NCBI GenBank assembly: GCA_002410325.1
Contig: DHRK01000030.1
Coordinates: 1,100 to 52,625 of the forward strand
Length of the DNA stretch: 51,526 bases
Direction: 5' to 3'
Source of the DNA: Syntrophomonas sp. UBA5314
GTDB lineage: Bacteria; Bacillota; Syntrophomonadia; Syntrophomonadales; Syntrophomonadaceae
The position numbers and the translations under genes are program-made. This document shows positions 32,638 to 39,987 of the stretch, piece by piece. Numbering within the stretch: position 1 is the first letter of the stretch; every line of letters begins with the position of its first letter. The notes below the pieces were generated by a model that worked only from the letters and a program-made list of their open reading frames with translations, had not been told where the DNA came from and searched no databases.

Positions 32638-33157
32638 AAATCTGCTCCAATTCACGCTTATAACGCATCATGCAATTTTCGGCAAAGGACTGAATATCCT
32701 TTACCCCCAGCGCTTTGAGCCCTACGGTGGGCACCGGGGTTCCTTCGGTTTCAATATTGAGGCCTACATGGATCAGGGTCGAAATCAGTGAAGTCGTGGC
32801 AATAGATACCGACAGCTTGTTCTTGCCGACATACAGATCGTCGCCCCGTCTGGTTACCGATATTTCCAGCTGTTCCAGTTCCTCTTTAATACACACCATG
32901 AATAGGCGCTGGCGCATGATGGCCAGGTTCAAATCATGGTTGAAGTGTTCAATAATGAAATTGATCATCAAGGGCGAATAAATATAGGCTTGATCCATGA
33001 CATCGGCCAGATCCACCATGTGATCAACCGGAACGTTCACTTCGCCGGAAAAGGCAACAATGGCATCTCCCAGCAGCTGATAGTTTTGATAAATCCAGTG
33101 CGGCGCCAGCTGCCACCCGTCGTACTTGATTCTCTCCTGAATATACAGTGTTTCCAT
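32606..33157 (-). CDS. DUF366 family protein in the preQ0 operon
   Basis: The 183-residue product carries the DUF366 features RIKYDGWQLAPHWIYQ, GDAIVAFSGEVNVP, DLADVMD, SPLMINFIIEHF and VGLNIETEGTPVP. No known fold motif is visible; conserved His, Asp and Glu pairs could bind metal. Its first base is the last base of the queC stop, and its end overlaps queE, so it is firmly inside the operon. Its role is unproven; the position suggests an enzyme or sensor of deazaguanine synthesis, salvage or insertion. Confidence 0.8.
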   Translation of the reverse strand: METLYIQERIKYDGWQLAPHWIYQNYQLLGDAIVAFSGEVNVPVDHMVDLADVMDQAYIYSPLMINFIIEHFNHDLNLAIMRQRLFMVCIKEELEQLEISVTRRGDDLYVGKNKLSVSIATTSLISTLIHVGLNIETEGTPVPTVGLKALGVKDIQSFAENCMMRYKRELEQIYDARCKVRTR

Positions 33158-33762
33158 TATACAACCCCCGCTTTCTTTAAGGCTTCCAGGTTACGCAGGC
33201 AGGAGGGACAGGCATTGCACGGTTTAACGCCTCCCAAATAACAGCTCCACATACGGTCTGTCTTCAGGCCTAAACGGGCGGCGGCCTTATAGATTTCCAC
33301 CTTGTCCATTCCCTGCACTCTGGATATTACTCTTACCCCGTTTTTAGTTGAAAAAGAAAGGGATTGATTTACGCATTCCACGTATTCCCTGCTGTTGTCG
33401 GGAAAATCGATCCCCTCTTCACGGTTAAAACCGCATATTACCAGCCCTGCTCCCCGGTCTTCGGCAAATGCCGCGGCCAGGTTGAGAAACAGGCCGTTAC
33501 GATTGGGAACCCAGGGTTGATCAACGGTAAGTCCGCTATCCTCCATCAACCCGGAATGAAATTCCTTCATAAAGGGCAGTTCAACAACCCGGTGGGCGAT
33601 CCCGTACTCCCGGCATATATCCCTGGAATATTCAATTTCCCGCAGGGCCGCCCGCTGTCCGTAATCAATAGTCAGGGCCAGTATCACTTCAGCTTCCTCC
33701 CGGGCCAGCAGCATCGATACGGTGGAATCGAGCCCCCCTGACAATAATGCTATAGCCTTCAT
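33157..33762 (-). CDS. queC: 7-cyano-7-deazaguanine synthase
   Basis: The 201-residue enzyme has the PP-loop LLSGGLDSTVSM for ATP binding and the zinc site CYLGGVKPCNACPSC near the C terminus. VPNRNGLFLNLAAAFAE is the family middle motif. It turns carboxydeazaguanine into preQ0 with ammonia and ATP. The start overlaps the queD stop by four bases, and the stop shares one base with DUF366. Length is slightly below the 220-230 usual, without loss of a motif. Confidence 0.95.
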   Translation of the reverse strand: MKAIALLSGGLDSTVSMLLAREEAEVILALTIDYGQRAALREIEYSRDICREYGIAHRVVELPFMKEFHSGLMEDSGLTVDQPWVPNRNGLFLNLAAAFAEDRGAGLVICGFNREEGIDFPDNSREYVECVNQSLSFSTKNGVRVISRVQGMDKVEIYKAAARLGLKTDRMWSCYLGGVKPCNACPSCLRNLEALKKAGVV

Positions 33763-34130
33763 GCATCATTCTCCCCGTAGCCGGCACAGGCCGTTGAAGA
33801 CTCCCAAACCTGCACCGATTTTACACGAAGTTGGGGAAAAGAAGTTTTAACCTCTTCGTAAATAAAGCGCGCGAGATTTTCGGCCGTGGGATTGACGCTG
33901 TCAAATGGCTCAATATCGTTGAGCAGACAGTGGTCAAATTTACCCACAATCCCTCTCAAAATTCTACGCACATCGCGGAAATCTACCAGCATGCCCAACT
34001 CATCCAGTTGATCGCCCACCAGGGTCACTTCCGTTTTCCAGGTATGGCCATGGATCTGGCTGCAATTCCCGGGATAATCCTTGAGCCAGTGAGCAGCGGC
34101 AAATTCCTCCATTACTTTAACGCCGTAAAT
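33759..34130 (-). CDS. queD: 6-carboxytetrahydropterin synthase, probable AUU start
   Basis: The motifs FAAAHWL, CSQIHGHTWK and FDHCLLND hold the zinc histidines and catalytic residues; QVWESSTACAGY is the end motif. With the first ATG (34112) the first beta strand is missing. The strong GGAGGAG (34137-34143) is 24 bases from that ATG but only six bases from an in-frame AUU at 34130. Starting there gives (M)YGVKVMEEFAAAHWL, a normal N terminus of 123 residues. An in-frame stop lies just upstream. AUU initiation is rare (infC). It makes 6-carboxytetrahydropterin from dihydroneopterin triphosphate and is the first gene of the operon. Confidence 0.8.
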   Translation of the reverse strand: MYGVKVMEEFAAAHWLKDYPGNCSQIHGHTWKTEVTLVGDQLDELGMLVDFRDVRRILRGIVGKFDHCLLNDIEPFDSVNPTAENLARFIYEEVKTSFPQLRVKSVQVWESSTACAGYGENDA

Positions 34131-34136
34131 GATTAA

Positions 34137-34169
34137 CTCCTCCAGTCATGTGTCTTCTGGTTTAAACAC
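34137..34169 (-). promoter_or_regulatory. Possible pseudoknot in the queD leader
   Basis: In the RNA, GUGUU pairs with GACAC, and a loop CCAG can pair with CUGG, which runs into the GGAGGAG ribosome site. This H-type pseudoknot is the size of a preQ1-class riboswitch. The preQ1-I consensus (A-rich tail, CUAA) is absent. The stems are only four to five pairs and a chance fold cannot be excluded. A TATAAT hexamer lies just upstream. Confidence 0.25.
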
Positions 34170-34353
34170 TTATTATAAATTTTACCACCCCCCGGTGGAT
34201 TAACAAACCAAAAACCAGCAGTTTCACAGCTTGTTCATGCATCCCTGCAAGCAATTTTCACAAAATTAGCAATATTTAAAAAGCAATATTCACTGACTTT
34301 CCTTAATATTATTGTTAATAGTCGATTTCATGATGTGATTCAGGGTGATTTTG

Positions 34354-34386
34354 TGCAAAAATGCAAGGACTATTTGCGTTTATGCA
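34354..34386 (+). promoter_or_regulatory. Paired upstream activator sites
   Basis: Two TGC-N6-GCA dyads (34354-34365 and 34375-34386) have centres exactly 21 bp apart, two helical turns. They lie about 110-140 bp upstream of the sigma-54 promoter at 34493. This spacing and distance are typical of enhancer sites for sigma-54 activators, the likely binder being the activator encoded at 36338-38434. Other parts of 34170-34353 show no gene. Confidence 0.7.
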
Positions 34387-34492
34387 TCATATAAAGGCTC
34401 TGAAGCTCTATTAATCTACCGGCATTTTTAACAAAAGTCATAAGATGCCTGTATTAGCGGCAGCCCGAATTTGCTCCTTTCTTCACAGGTTA

Positions 34493-34509
34493 TTGGCATA
34501 TTAATTGCA
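34493..34509 (+). promoter_or_regulatory. Sigma-54 promoter of the CoA transferase
   Basis: TTGGCATATTAATTGCA matches the -24/-12 consensus TGGCAC-N5-TTGCA with one change, and GG (34495) and GC (34507) are correctly spaced. Transcription should begin near 34520, giving a leader of about 215 nt that includes a G-rich stretch. No terminator or known riboswitch is seen in the leader. Confidence 0.85.
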
Positions 34510-34735
34510 GTTTTAAAAAACGAACGATATTAATCATTTTACACTAAGTTTGACTCATATCGGGGGGAGGTGAAGCTTAGTCATCGGTTTTTCTGCTTTT
34601 CTAGAGAATTAATATAAGGGGGATCTTGGGCGGGGATACCGTTGATTCTAACATTCAGGGAACGCCAAACAGAGCGGACAAAGTTGAACCTTGATGGTTT
34701 AGAATCCTTATCTATTGGACAAGGAGGACGATTGA

Positions 34736-36082
34736 ATGTCAATAATGGATGAATATAATAAGAAACTTATAACTGCTGAACAGGCAGCTGCCTTGGTTAA
34801 ATCCGGCGATTGGGTGCAGTACGGCGAGTTTGCAATGCAGCCCGTCGAAATTGATGCCGCACTGGCCAAACGTAAAGACGAATTAAAAGATGTTAAGATC
34901 CGCATGGTTACCATGACTTTTATGCCCCAGGTATGTGTTGTCGACCCCAAGAGGGAAGCCTTCACTATGAATGACTGGCATTTCTCGGGTGTATCCCGTA
35001 AACTATCAGAAGCCAATCTCTGCAACTACATTTCGTTGACTTATCACGAAGGACCTAAACATTATTACAATGGATACGACCCGGTTGATATATGCTTCCA
35101 ACCCGTGACTCCGATGGACAAGAACGGCTACTTCAACGTCAGTACTTCCAACTCCATATCAGCTTCGGTACTGGCAGTGGCCAAGACCAAAGTTCTCTAT
35201 GTCAATAAATCAGCTCCCTGGTGCTGCGGTGGTCAAAAAGAAATCGTTCATATTTCCGATGTCGACTATGTGGTGGAAAGCCAGACCAATCATCCCCTGG
35301 CCCAGGTCCCCGGCGTTCCCCCAACTGACGTGGATAAACAAATCGCTGAAATCATCATGGCCGACATGCGAGACGGAGATTGCGTCCAGCTCGGCATCGG
35401 CGGCATGCCCAACGCGGTTGGCATGTTGATCGCCCAGTCCGATTTGAAAGACCTGGGTGTGCATACCGAAATGCTGGTCGACTCTTTTGTTGACATGTAT
35501 GAAGCCGGCAAACTGACCGGCAAGAGAAAACAGATCGATAAAGGGAAAATGGTTTGGACCTTTGCCATGGGCACCAACAAGCTCTACAATTTCCTGGACA
35601 ACAACCCGGTCTGTGCCAGCTATAATGTTGATTACACAAACGATCCTTATGTGATAGCTCAAAATGACAACATGTGCTGCATCAACAATGCCATCGAAGT
35701 AGACCTCTTCGGCCAGGTTGCCTCCGAAGCCTCAGCCGGTCGCCATATCTCCGGAACCGGCGGACAGCTGGACTTCATTTTCGGCTCCTACAAATCCAAA
35801 GGCGGCCGCGGCTACATTGCCCTGACTTCAACCACCAAAGATAAACAGGGCAATCTTATTTCCCGGATCGTTCCCGGCTTGAGCCCGGGAACCATCGTCA
35901 CAGTGCCCCGTTCACTGGCCTACTATATTGTTACTGAATACGGCATCTTCAACACCAAGGGCAAGACTTCCTGGGAGCGGGCAGAAGGCATTATTAATCT
36001 GGCTCATCCAAACTTCCGCGATGACCTCATCAAAGAAGCCGAGAAGTTTAATATCTGGAGAAGAAGCAACAAGCAGCTGTAA
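34736..36082 (+). CDS. Acyl-CoA:acetate CoA transferase (4-hydroxybutyrate/butyryl-CoA transferase family)
   Basis: The 448-residue enzyme belongs to the acetyl-CoA hydrolase/transferase family. It has LGIGGMPNAVGM, GTGGQLDFIFGS and the likely catalytic Glu245 in GVHTEMLVDSF. These resemble butyryl-CoA:acetate and 4-hydroxybutyrate CoA transferases. It would move CoA between butyrate and acetyl-CoA, the first step of syntrophic butyrate use. The AAGGAGG site fixes the start. Control is by a sigma-54 promoter with two enhancer sites, and the activator gene lies convergently downstream. The terminator hairpin at 36273 is duplicated around element B. Substrate preference cannot be decided from sequence. 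Confidence 0.9.
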   Translation: MSIMDEYNKKLITAEQAAALVKSGDWVQYGEFAMQPVEIDAALAKRKDELKDVKIRMVTMTFMPQVCVVDPKREAFTMNDWHFSGVSRKLSEANLCNYISLTYHEGPKHYYNGYDPVDICFQPVTPMDKNGYFNVSTSNSISASVLAVAKTKVLYVNKSAPWCCGGQKEIVHISDVDYVVESQTNHPLAQVPGVPPTDVDKQIAEIIMADMRDGDCVQLGIGGMPNAVGMLIAQSDLKDLGVHTEMLVDSFVDMYEAGKLTGKRKQIDKGKMVWTFAMGTNKLYNFLDNNPVCASYNVDYTNDPYVIAQNDNMCCINNAIEVDLFGQVASEASAGRHISGTGGQLDFIFGSYKSKGGRGYIALTSTTKDKQGNLISRIVPGLSPGTIVTVPRSLAYYIVTEYGIFNTKGKTSWERAEGIINLAHPNFRDDLIKEAEKFNIWRRSNKQL

Positions 36083-36096
36083 ATCTGGAACTATCA

Positions 36097-36123
36097 CGAG
36101 GGCTGGCTCGTCTGAGCCAGCCC
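36097..36123. repeat. Duplicated copy of the terminator hairpin
   Basis: This 27-bp stretch (GAGGGCTGGCTC, loop GTCT, GAGCCAGCCCT) is identical to 36273-36299 and forms a perfect 11-bp stem, but no T-run follows. The two copies flank element B as direct repeats. Confidence 0.85.
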
Positions 36124-36272
36124 TCAGACCGTCGACAAAAGCGAATAGCTGCGTTGCTCAATAGGCCCGCTCAATCAACGTACTCAGGTACGCCTCAATC
36201 GCGGGCCTATTTCGCGCCTTGCTCTTCGCTTCCGTCGCTCGCTCTGGCAGCTTGTCGACTCTGTCTACAAGC
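36124..36272. repeat. Structured repeat element B
   Basis: The 149-bp segment holds an 89-nt core at 36140-36228. Its ends contain inverted AGACCGTCGACAA and TTGTCGACTCTGTCT. In the core AATAGGCCCGC and GCGGGCCTATT are perfect 11-bp inverted repeats around a second hairpin, CGTAC-TCAG-GTACG. The outer strands GCGAATAGC and GCTCTTCGC also pair. The same core, at the same length, is in element C (48312-48400). There is no open frame. Confidence 0.85.
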
Positions 36273-36305
36273 TGAGGGCTGGCTCGTCTGAGCCAGCCCT
36301 TTATT
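36273..36305 (+). terminator. Terminator of the CoA transferase
   Basis: The 11-bp perfect stem AGGGCTGGCTC/GAGCCAGCCCT is followed by TTTATTTAACTTT. It lies 190 bp past the stop, behind element B. The duplicated stem at 36097 is nearer but lacks the T-run. Confidence 0.85.
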
Positions 36306-36337
36306 TAACTTTCCTTATTATTTAGTCGACTGTCGGA

Positions 36338-38434
36338 TTACTGCTGCTGTCTTATTCCATACTTATTGGCTTTGCGGGATATGGTTGAGGCGTCAACTTC
36401 CAGAATAGATGCCACCTTGTGGCAGGAATCGGCAATAGCAAAGGTTTTTTCCAAGAGAATCTTCTCCACGCTCTCCACTGCTGATTTCAAAGGAACAATA
36501 CGGTTTACACTCACCGGTTGACCCGCATCATAATGGGCATTTTCCTCCACCCGGAATATATAACCGGGCAGATTGGCGCGCCCGATTTCATCGTTGTTGC
36601 TGGTTACGATCAGTCGCTCCACCAGGTTCTCCAGCTCCCGGATATTCCCCGGCCATTCATACATGGTCAGGGCTTCAATCGCTTCTGAGTCGATGGTTTT
36701 TTTCATATTGTAGCGCTCGTTGAAGACGCCCATAAAGTGCCTCACCAGATGGGGAATATCCTCTCTTCTTTCGCGCAGGGCCGGAACATGGATAGGCACA
36801 ACATTGAGGCGGTAATAGAGGTCTTCTCTAAATGAGCCGTTCTTTACCAGTTGGCTAAGTTCTTTATTGCTGATCGAAATGATTCTCACATCTATTTTAA
36901 TGGTCTGGGTTCCGCCCACCCGGATTATTTCCCGCTGCTGCAGGGCTCTTAAGAGCTTGACCTGCAGGTGCAGCGGGATGTCCCCTATCTCGTCGAGCAG
37001 CAGGGTTCCGCCGTTGGCAACCTCAAAGAGCCCCGGTTTGCCCTGTTTGCTGGCCCCGGTAAAGGCCCCCGCTTCGTAGCCGAAGAGTTCTGATTCAAGA
37101 AGGTTTTCAGGTATAGCCCCACAGTTTAATTTTACGAACGGTCCGTTGCGCCGGGCGCTGTTGCGCTGGATTATTTCACCGATAACCTCTTTGCCTACTC
37201 CGGATTCGCCGGAAATCAAAACCGTGGAATCAACCTCGCCGACCTTCATGGCCTGGTAGACAATTTTCTCCATGTCTTTGTTCTTGAATATAAAATCCTG
37301 GGAAAGGCGCATCCGCATTTCGTTCATCTGGAATTCAAAGTGATGGCGCAGCCCCTCCAGCTGCTCCACCTTCTGTTTCAGCACATTCAATTCGCTGACA
37401 TCGCGGACGCTGGTCACGATCCGGTAGATCTCGCCGTGCTCGTCGAAAACCGGGGTAGCGCTTACCAGCAAATCAGTACCGGTTATGGTTTTCAAGGTAG
37501 TAGTAATGGGTTTTTTCTGATCGATAACCATTATGGAGGCCGAACGGGACAGTATGCCGGTGTCGACCAGCTCGCGCATGGTCTTGTTGACCAGGTCCTT
37601 TTCCCCCAGGCCGGTCATTCTCTCCACCGCCTGGTTTATGCGCAGGGTCAGACCCTTGTTGTCCGTTATATAGAGTCCGTCAAAAGAAGAATCGATGATG
37701 GCGTCCATTTCCTTGTTGAGGGCTTTTACATATTCCAGTTCCCGAGCTATCACTTCAATATCCGATTCATCGTAAACTACGGCAACGGCGCCGATTATTT
37801 TCCCATCTTCAATGATGGGGGCCCGGTTGGTAATAGTGCTTTTGTCGCCCAGCTTGATTTTGACCCCCAGCTCGGTCTTCCCGGTGGCAACCACTTTGAG
37901 GATTTCGCTTTCGGGTATGATCTCATTGATAAGCATGCCCAAAACATCCTCGCGTTTCCGCCCGGTCATGTTTTCAGCCGCTTTATTCCAGGTTATGATA
38001 GCCCCGGAACAGTCAATAGCTATTATGGGATTATAGGTTGAATTGATGAGAGTTTCCATTTGGCTGGAGATCTCAGAAATCTTGGTGTTGAGGCCGGTCA
38101 TAAAATCGTTTCGGGTCACAAAACCCACTAATTGACCATCTTCCATAACCGGGTAGCAGCCGGTGTAAGACGCATCCAATTCCATGATGTCGGTGTCCGG
38201 GGCAACGCTGGTAAAATGGCTGGCCATGAAATCTCTGATCGGCCTGGTGAGATCCGCGTTGTCGGCAATAGCCTGGACCACGTGAGTACGGCTGAAAACG
38301 CCCAACAGCTCTCCATCTTCCATTACCGGAGCGCCTTCCAGCTTTTTGTCCATCAAAACGGCCGCCGCCCGGGCCAAACTCACCTCAGGAGTCAAAACCT
38401 CAAGCTCCGTCGACATAAAGTTACATATTTTCAC
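36338..38434 (-). CDS. Sigma-54-dependent activator with CBS, PAS and AAA+ domains
   Basis: The GTG at 38434 follows GGGGGG and starts the product MKICNFMSTELEVL, the beginning of a CBS pair (residues 1-115). Two PAS domains follow (about 125-230 and 240-360). The AAA+ domain (about 385-615) has GESGVGKEV (Walker A), GYEAGAFTGA (sigma-54 loop) and GGTLLLDEIGD (Walker B). A Fis/TyrR-type HTH ends it (HKVASILEVDASTISRKANK). CBS pairs sense adenylates and PAS domains sense redox or ligands, so energy state may gate activation. The target is likely the convergent CoA-transferase promoter with two TGC-N6-GCA sites. The 699-residue length is normal. A gap of 266 bp separates it from the hfq terminator. 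Confidence 0.9.
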   Translation of the reverse strand: MKICNFMSTELEVLTPEVSLARAAAVLMDKKLEGAPVMEDGELLGVFSRTHVVQAIADNADLTRPIRDFMASHFTSVAPDTDIMELDASYTGCYPVMEDGQLVGFVTRNDFMTGLNTKISEISSQMETLINSTYNPIIAIDCSGAIITWNKAAENMTGRKREDVLGMLINEIIPESEILKVVATGKTELGVKIKLGDKSTITNRAPIIEDGKIIGAVAVVYDESDIEVIARELEYVKALNKEMDAIIDSSFDGLYITDNKGLTLRINQAVERMTGLGEKDLVNKTMRELVDTGILSRSASIMVIDQKKPITTTLKTITGTDLLVSATPVFDEHGEIYRIVTSVRDVSELNVLKQKVEQLEGLRHHFEFQMNEMRMRLSQDFIFKNKDMEKIVYQAMKVGEVDSTVLISGESGVGKEVIGEIIQRNSARRNGPFVKLNCGAIPENLLESELFGYEAGAFTGASKQGKPGLFEVANGGTLLLDEIGDIPLHLQVKLLRALQQREIIRVGGTQTIKIDVRIISISNKELSQLVKNGSFREDLYYRLNVVPIHVPALRERREDIPHLVRHFMGVFNERYNMKKTIDSEAIEALTMYEWPGNIRELENLVERLIVTSNNDEIGRANLPGYIFRVEENAHYDAGQPVSVNRIVPLKSAVESVEKILLEKTFAIADSCHKVASILEVDASTISRKANKYGIRQQQ

Positions 38435-38700
38435 ACTTTCCCCCCCTACGGACATGTTTCCGTAAGCAAATAAACCCCCAATTTGTCTTTTATTATCTCA
38501 AGTTAAATTATACCCGTAATCCCTGTAATTTTTAAGCATATTCCATAATATAAAATGCGCTGTTTGAAAACCGAATAATCCGAAATTCTACTGCTTCTAC
38601 ACTATTCAGGTCTTCCACACACGGATCTGGCATGGGAAAAAAGTGAGGTTTGATATGTAATAATGGCGGACTTATATGATGGCCAAAGGACAACCGGTTC

Positions 38701-38731
38701 AAAACGGGAGGCGGCATAATCCCCCCTCCCG
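38701..38731 (-). terminator. Terminator of the mutS-hfq gene run
   Basis: CGGGAGG and CCTCCCG form a stem of at least seven pairs, followed on the minus strand by TTTTG. It is 24 bp past the hfq stop. The rest of 38435-38700 has no gene. Confidence 0.75.
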
Positions 38732-38754
38732 ACAAACCCTGGTCGTTAATAGGT

Positions 38755-39006
38755 TTAGGCTTCCTCGTTTTTATTGGCGTCGAGATTGGCGATGTTGACT
38801 GGCTTCAAAGGAGCAACCGTGGAGATTGCATGTTTATAAACCAGCTGTTGTTTATTATCGAGTTCAACTACTACGGTAAAATTGTCAAATCCTTTGACTG
38901 CACCTTTTATTTGAAAACCATTTACCAGGAAGATGGTGACCGGCATCTTTTCCTTCCTGACCTGATTAAGGAATGCATCCTGCAGATTGAATTGACCTTT
39001 ACTCAT
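38755..39006 (-). CDS. hfq: RNA chaperone Hfq
   Basis: The ATG at 39006 follows GGGGGT and begins MSKGQFNLQDAFLNQVRKEK, the normal Hfq start; the longer frame to 39036 is not needed. The 83-residue product has Sm1 TIFLVNGFQIKGAVKGFDNF and Sm2 YKHAISTV. It forms a hexamer that binds sRNAs and A-rich mRNA. It follows miaA by 42 bp, the classic miaA-hfq order. The C-terminal tail is short, as in Firmicutes. Confidence 0.97.
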   Translation of the reverse strand: MSKGQFNLQDAFLNQVRKEKMPVTIFLVNGFQIKGAVKGFDNFTVVVELDNKQQLVYKHAISTVAPLKPVNIANLDANKNEEA

Positions 39007-39048
39007 ATATTTGACCCCCATTTCTACTACTTGCATCTTTAATGAATT

Positions 39049-39987
39049 CTACGCCCCGATAAATTGTCCTTCCAGGTTGTTTAAAATATTTTCGATCAGT
39101 ATTTCCAGGCTGTCCTCGTTTTTCACCTTAATCCAGTGGATACGGCGGTCGCGTTTAAACCAGGTCAACTGGCGCTTGGCAAAACGCCGGGTTTCCAGTT
39201 TTATTTCCGCCACCATCTCCTCGTAACTTAAAAAGCCGTTTAAGTAGCATATTACCTGTTTATAGCCCAGAGCCTGCATGGCATTGGCACGATAATCACA
39301 TCCGCTGGCCATCAGACCCTCCACCTCTTTAATGAGGCCCCTATCAAGCATCTGTTCGACGCGTTGTTCAATCCTTTGGTACAATTCTTTCCGCTCCATC
39401 TCCAAGCCAACCGCAGCCAGCCGATAGGTGTCGCTTTTACGCTGCTGCTGCCTGGAAAATGGCACTCCGGTAAGTTCGTAAACTTCCAGGGCTCTCACTA
39501 TTCTCTTTTCATCATTGAGGTTTATTTTCCGGGCATAGTCCGGGTCTATGGCCGTCAGGTGCAAATAAACCGCTTCCAGACCTTCTGCTTCTATCATATT
39601 ATGCCACTTTTGCCGAACCTTTTGCTTGGACACGATAGGATAAAACTGGTAATCATCCACCACCGCCTGGTAGTAAAGGCCGGTTCCACCGACCAGAACC
39701 GGTATTTTCCCCCGGGCCTGAACCTCTTCGATAATTCTTCGAGCCAGGGCCTGATAGCGGGCTACGTTGAAATCCTCATTCACGTCAGCTATATCTATAA
39801 GGTGGTGGGGCGTCATAGCCTGCTCCCGGCGGCTCACCTTGGCCGTCCCGATATCCATTCCCCGGTATACCTGCATGGAATCGCAGGATAAGATTTCCCC
39901 TCCCAGGCGAGAGGCTACTTCAATGGATAAGGCCGATTTCCCTACTGCCGTAGGCCCCACAAGGGCAGCCAATTTCATTCGGCCCAT
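39049..39987 (-). CDS. miaA: tRNA dimethylallyltransferase
   Basis: The 312-residue enzyme has the P-loop LVGPTAVGKSALS, LSCDSMQVYRGMDIGTAK, HHLIDIADVNEDFNVA and LVGGTGLYYQAVV. It adds dimethylallyl to A37 of tRNAs reading U-starting codons. Its start shares one base with the end of the methyltransferase gene upstream. Hfq follows. Confidence 0.97.
   Translation of the reverse strand: MGRMKLAALVGPTAVGKSALSIEVASRLGGEILSCDSMQVYRGMDIGTAKVSRREQAMTPHHLIDIADVNEDFNVARYQALARRIIEEVQARGKIPVLVGGTGLYYQAVVDDYQFYPIVSKQKVRQKWHNMIEAEGLEAVYLHLTAIDPDYARKINLNDEKRIVRALEVYELTGVPFSRQQQRKSDTYRLAAVGLEMERKELYQRIEQRVEQMLDRGLIKEVEGLMASGCDYRANAMQALGYKQVICYLNGFLSYEEMVAEIKLETRRFAKRQLTWFKRDRRIHWIKVKNEDSLEILIENILNNLEGQFIGA

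Noticed and set aside
34137..34200. Canonical preQ1-I riboswitch before queD
   Set aside because: The A-rich tail and CUAA pairing consensus are missing; only a generic small pseudoknot can be drawn.
34643..34750. Possible TTG-started upstream frame overlapping the CoA-transferase start
   Set aside because: Rare start, no conserved features and likely chance; kept only as a note.
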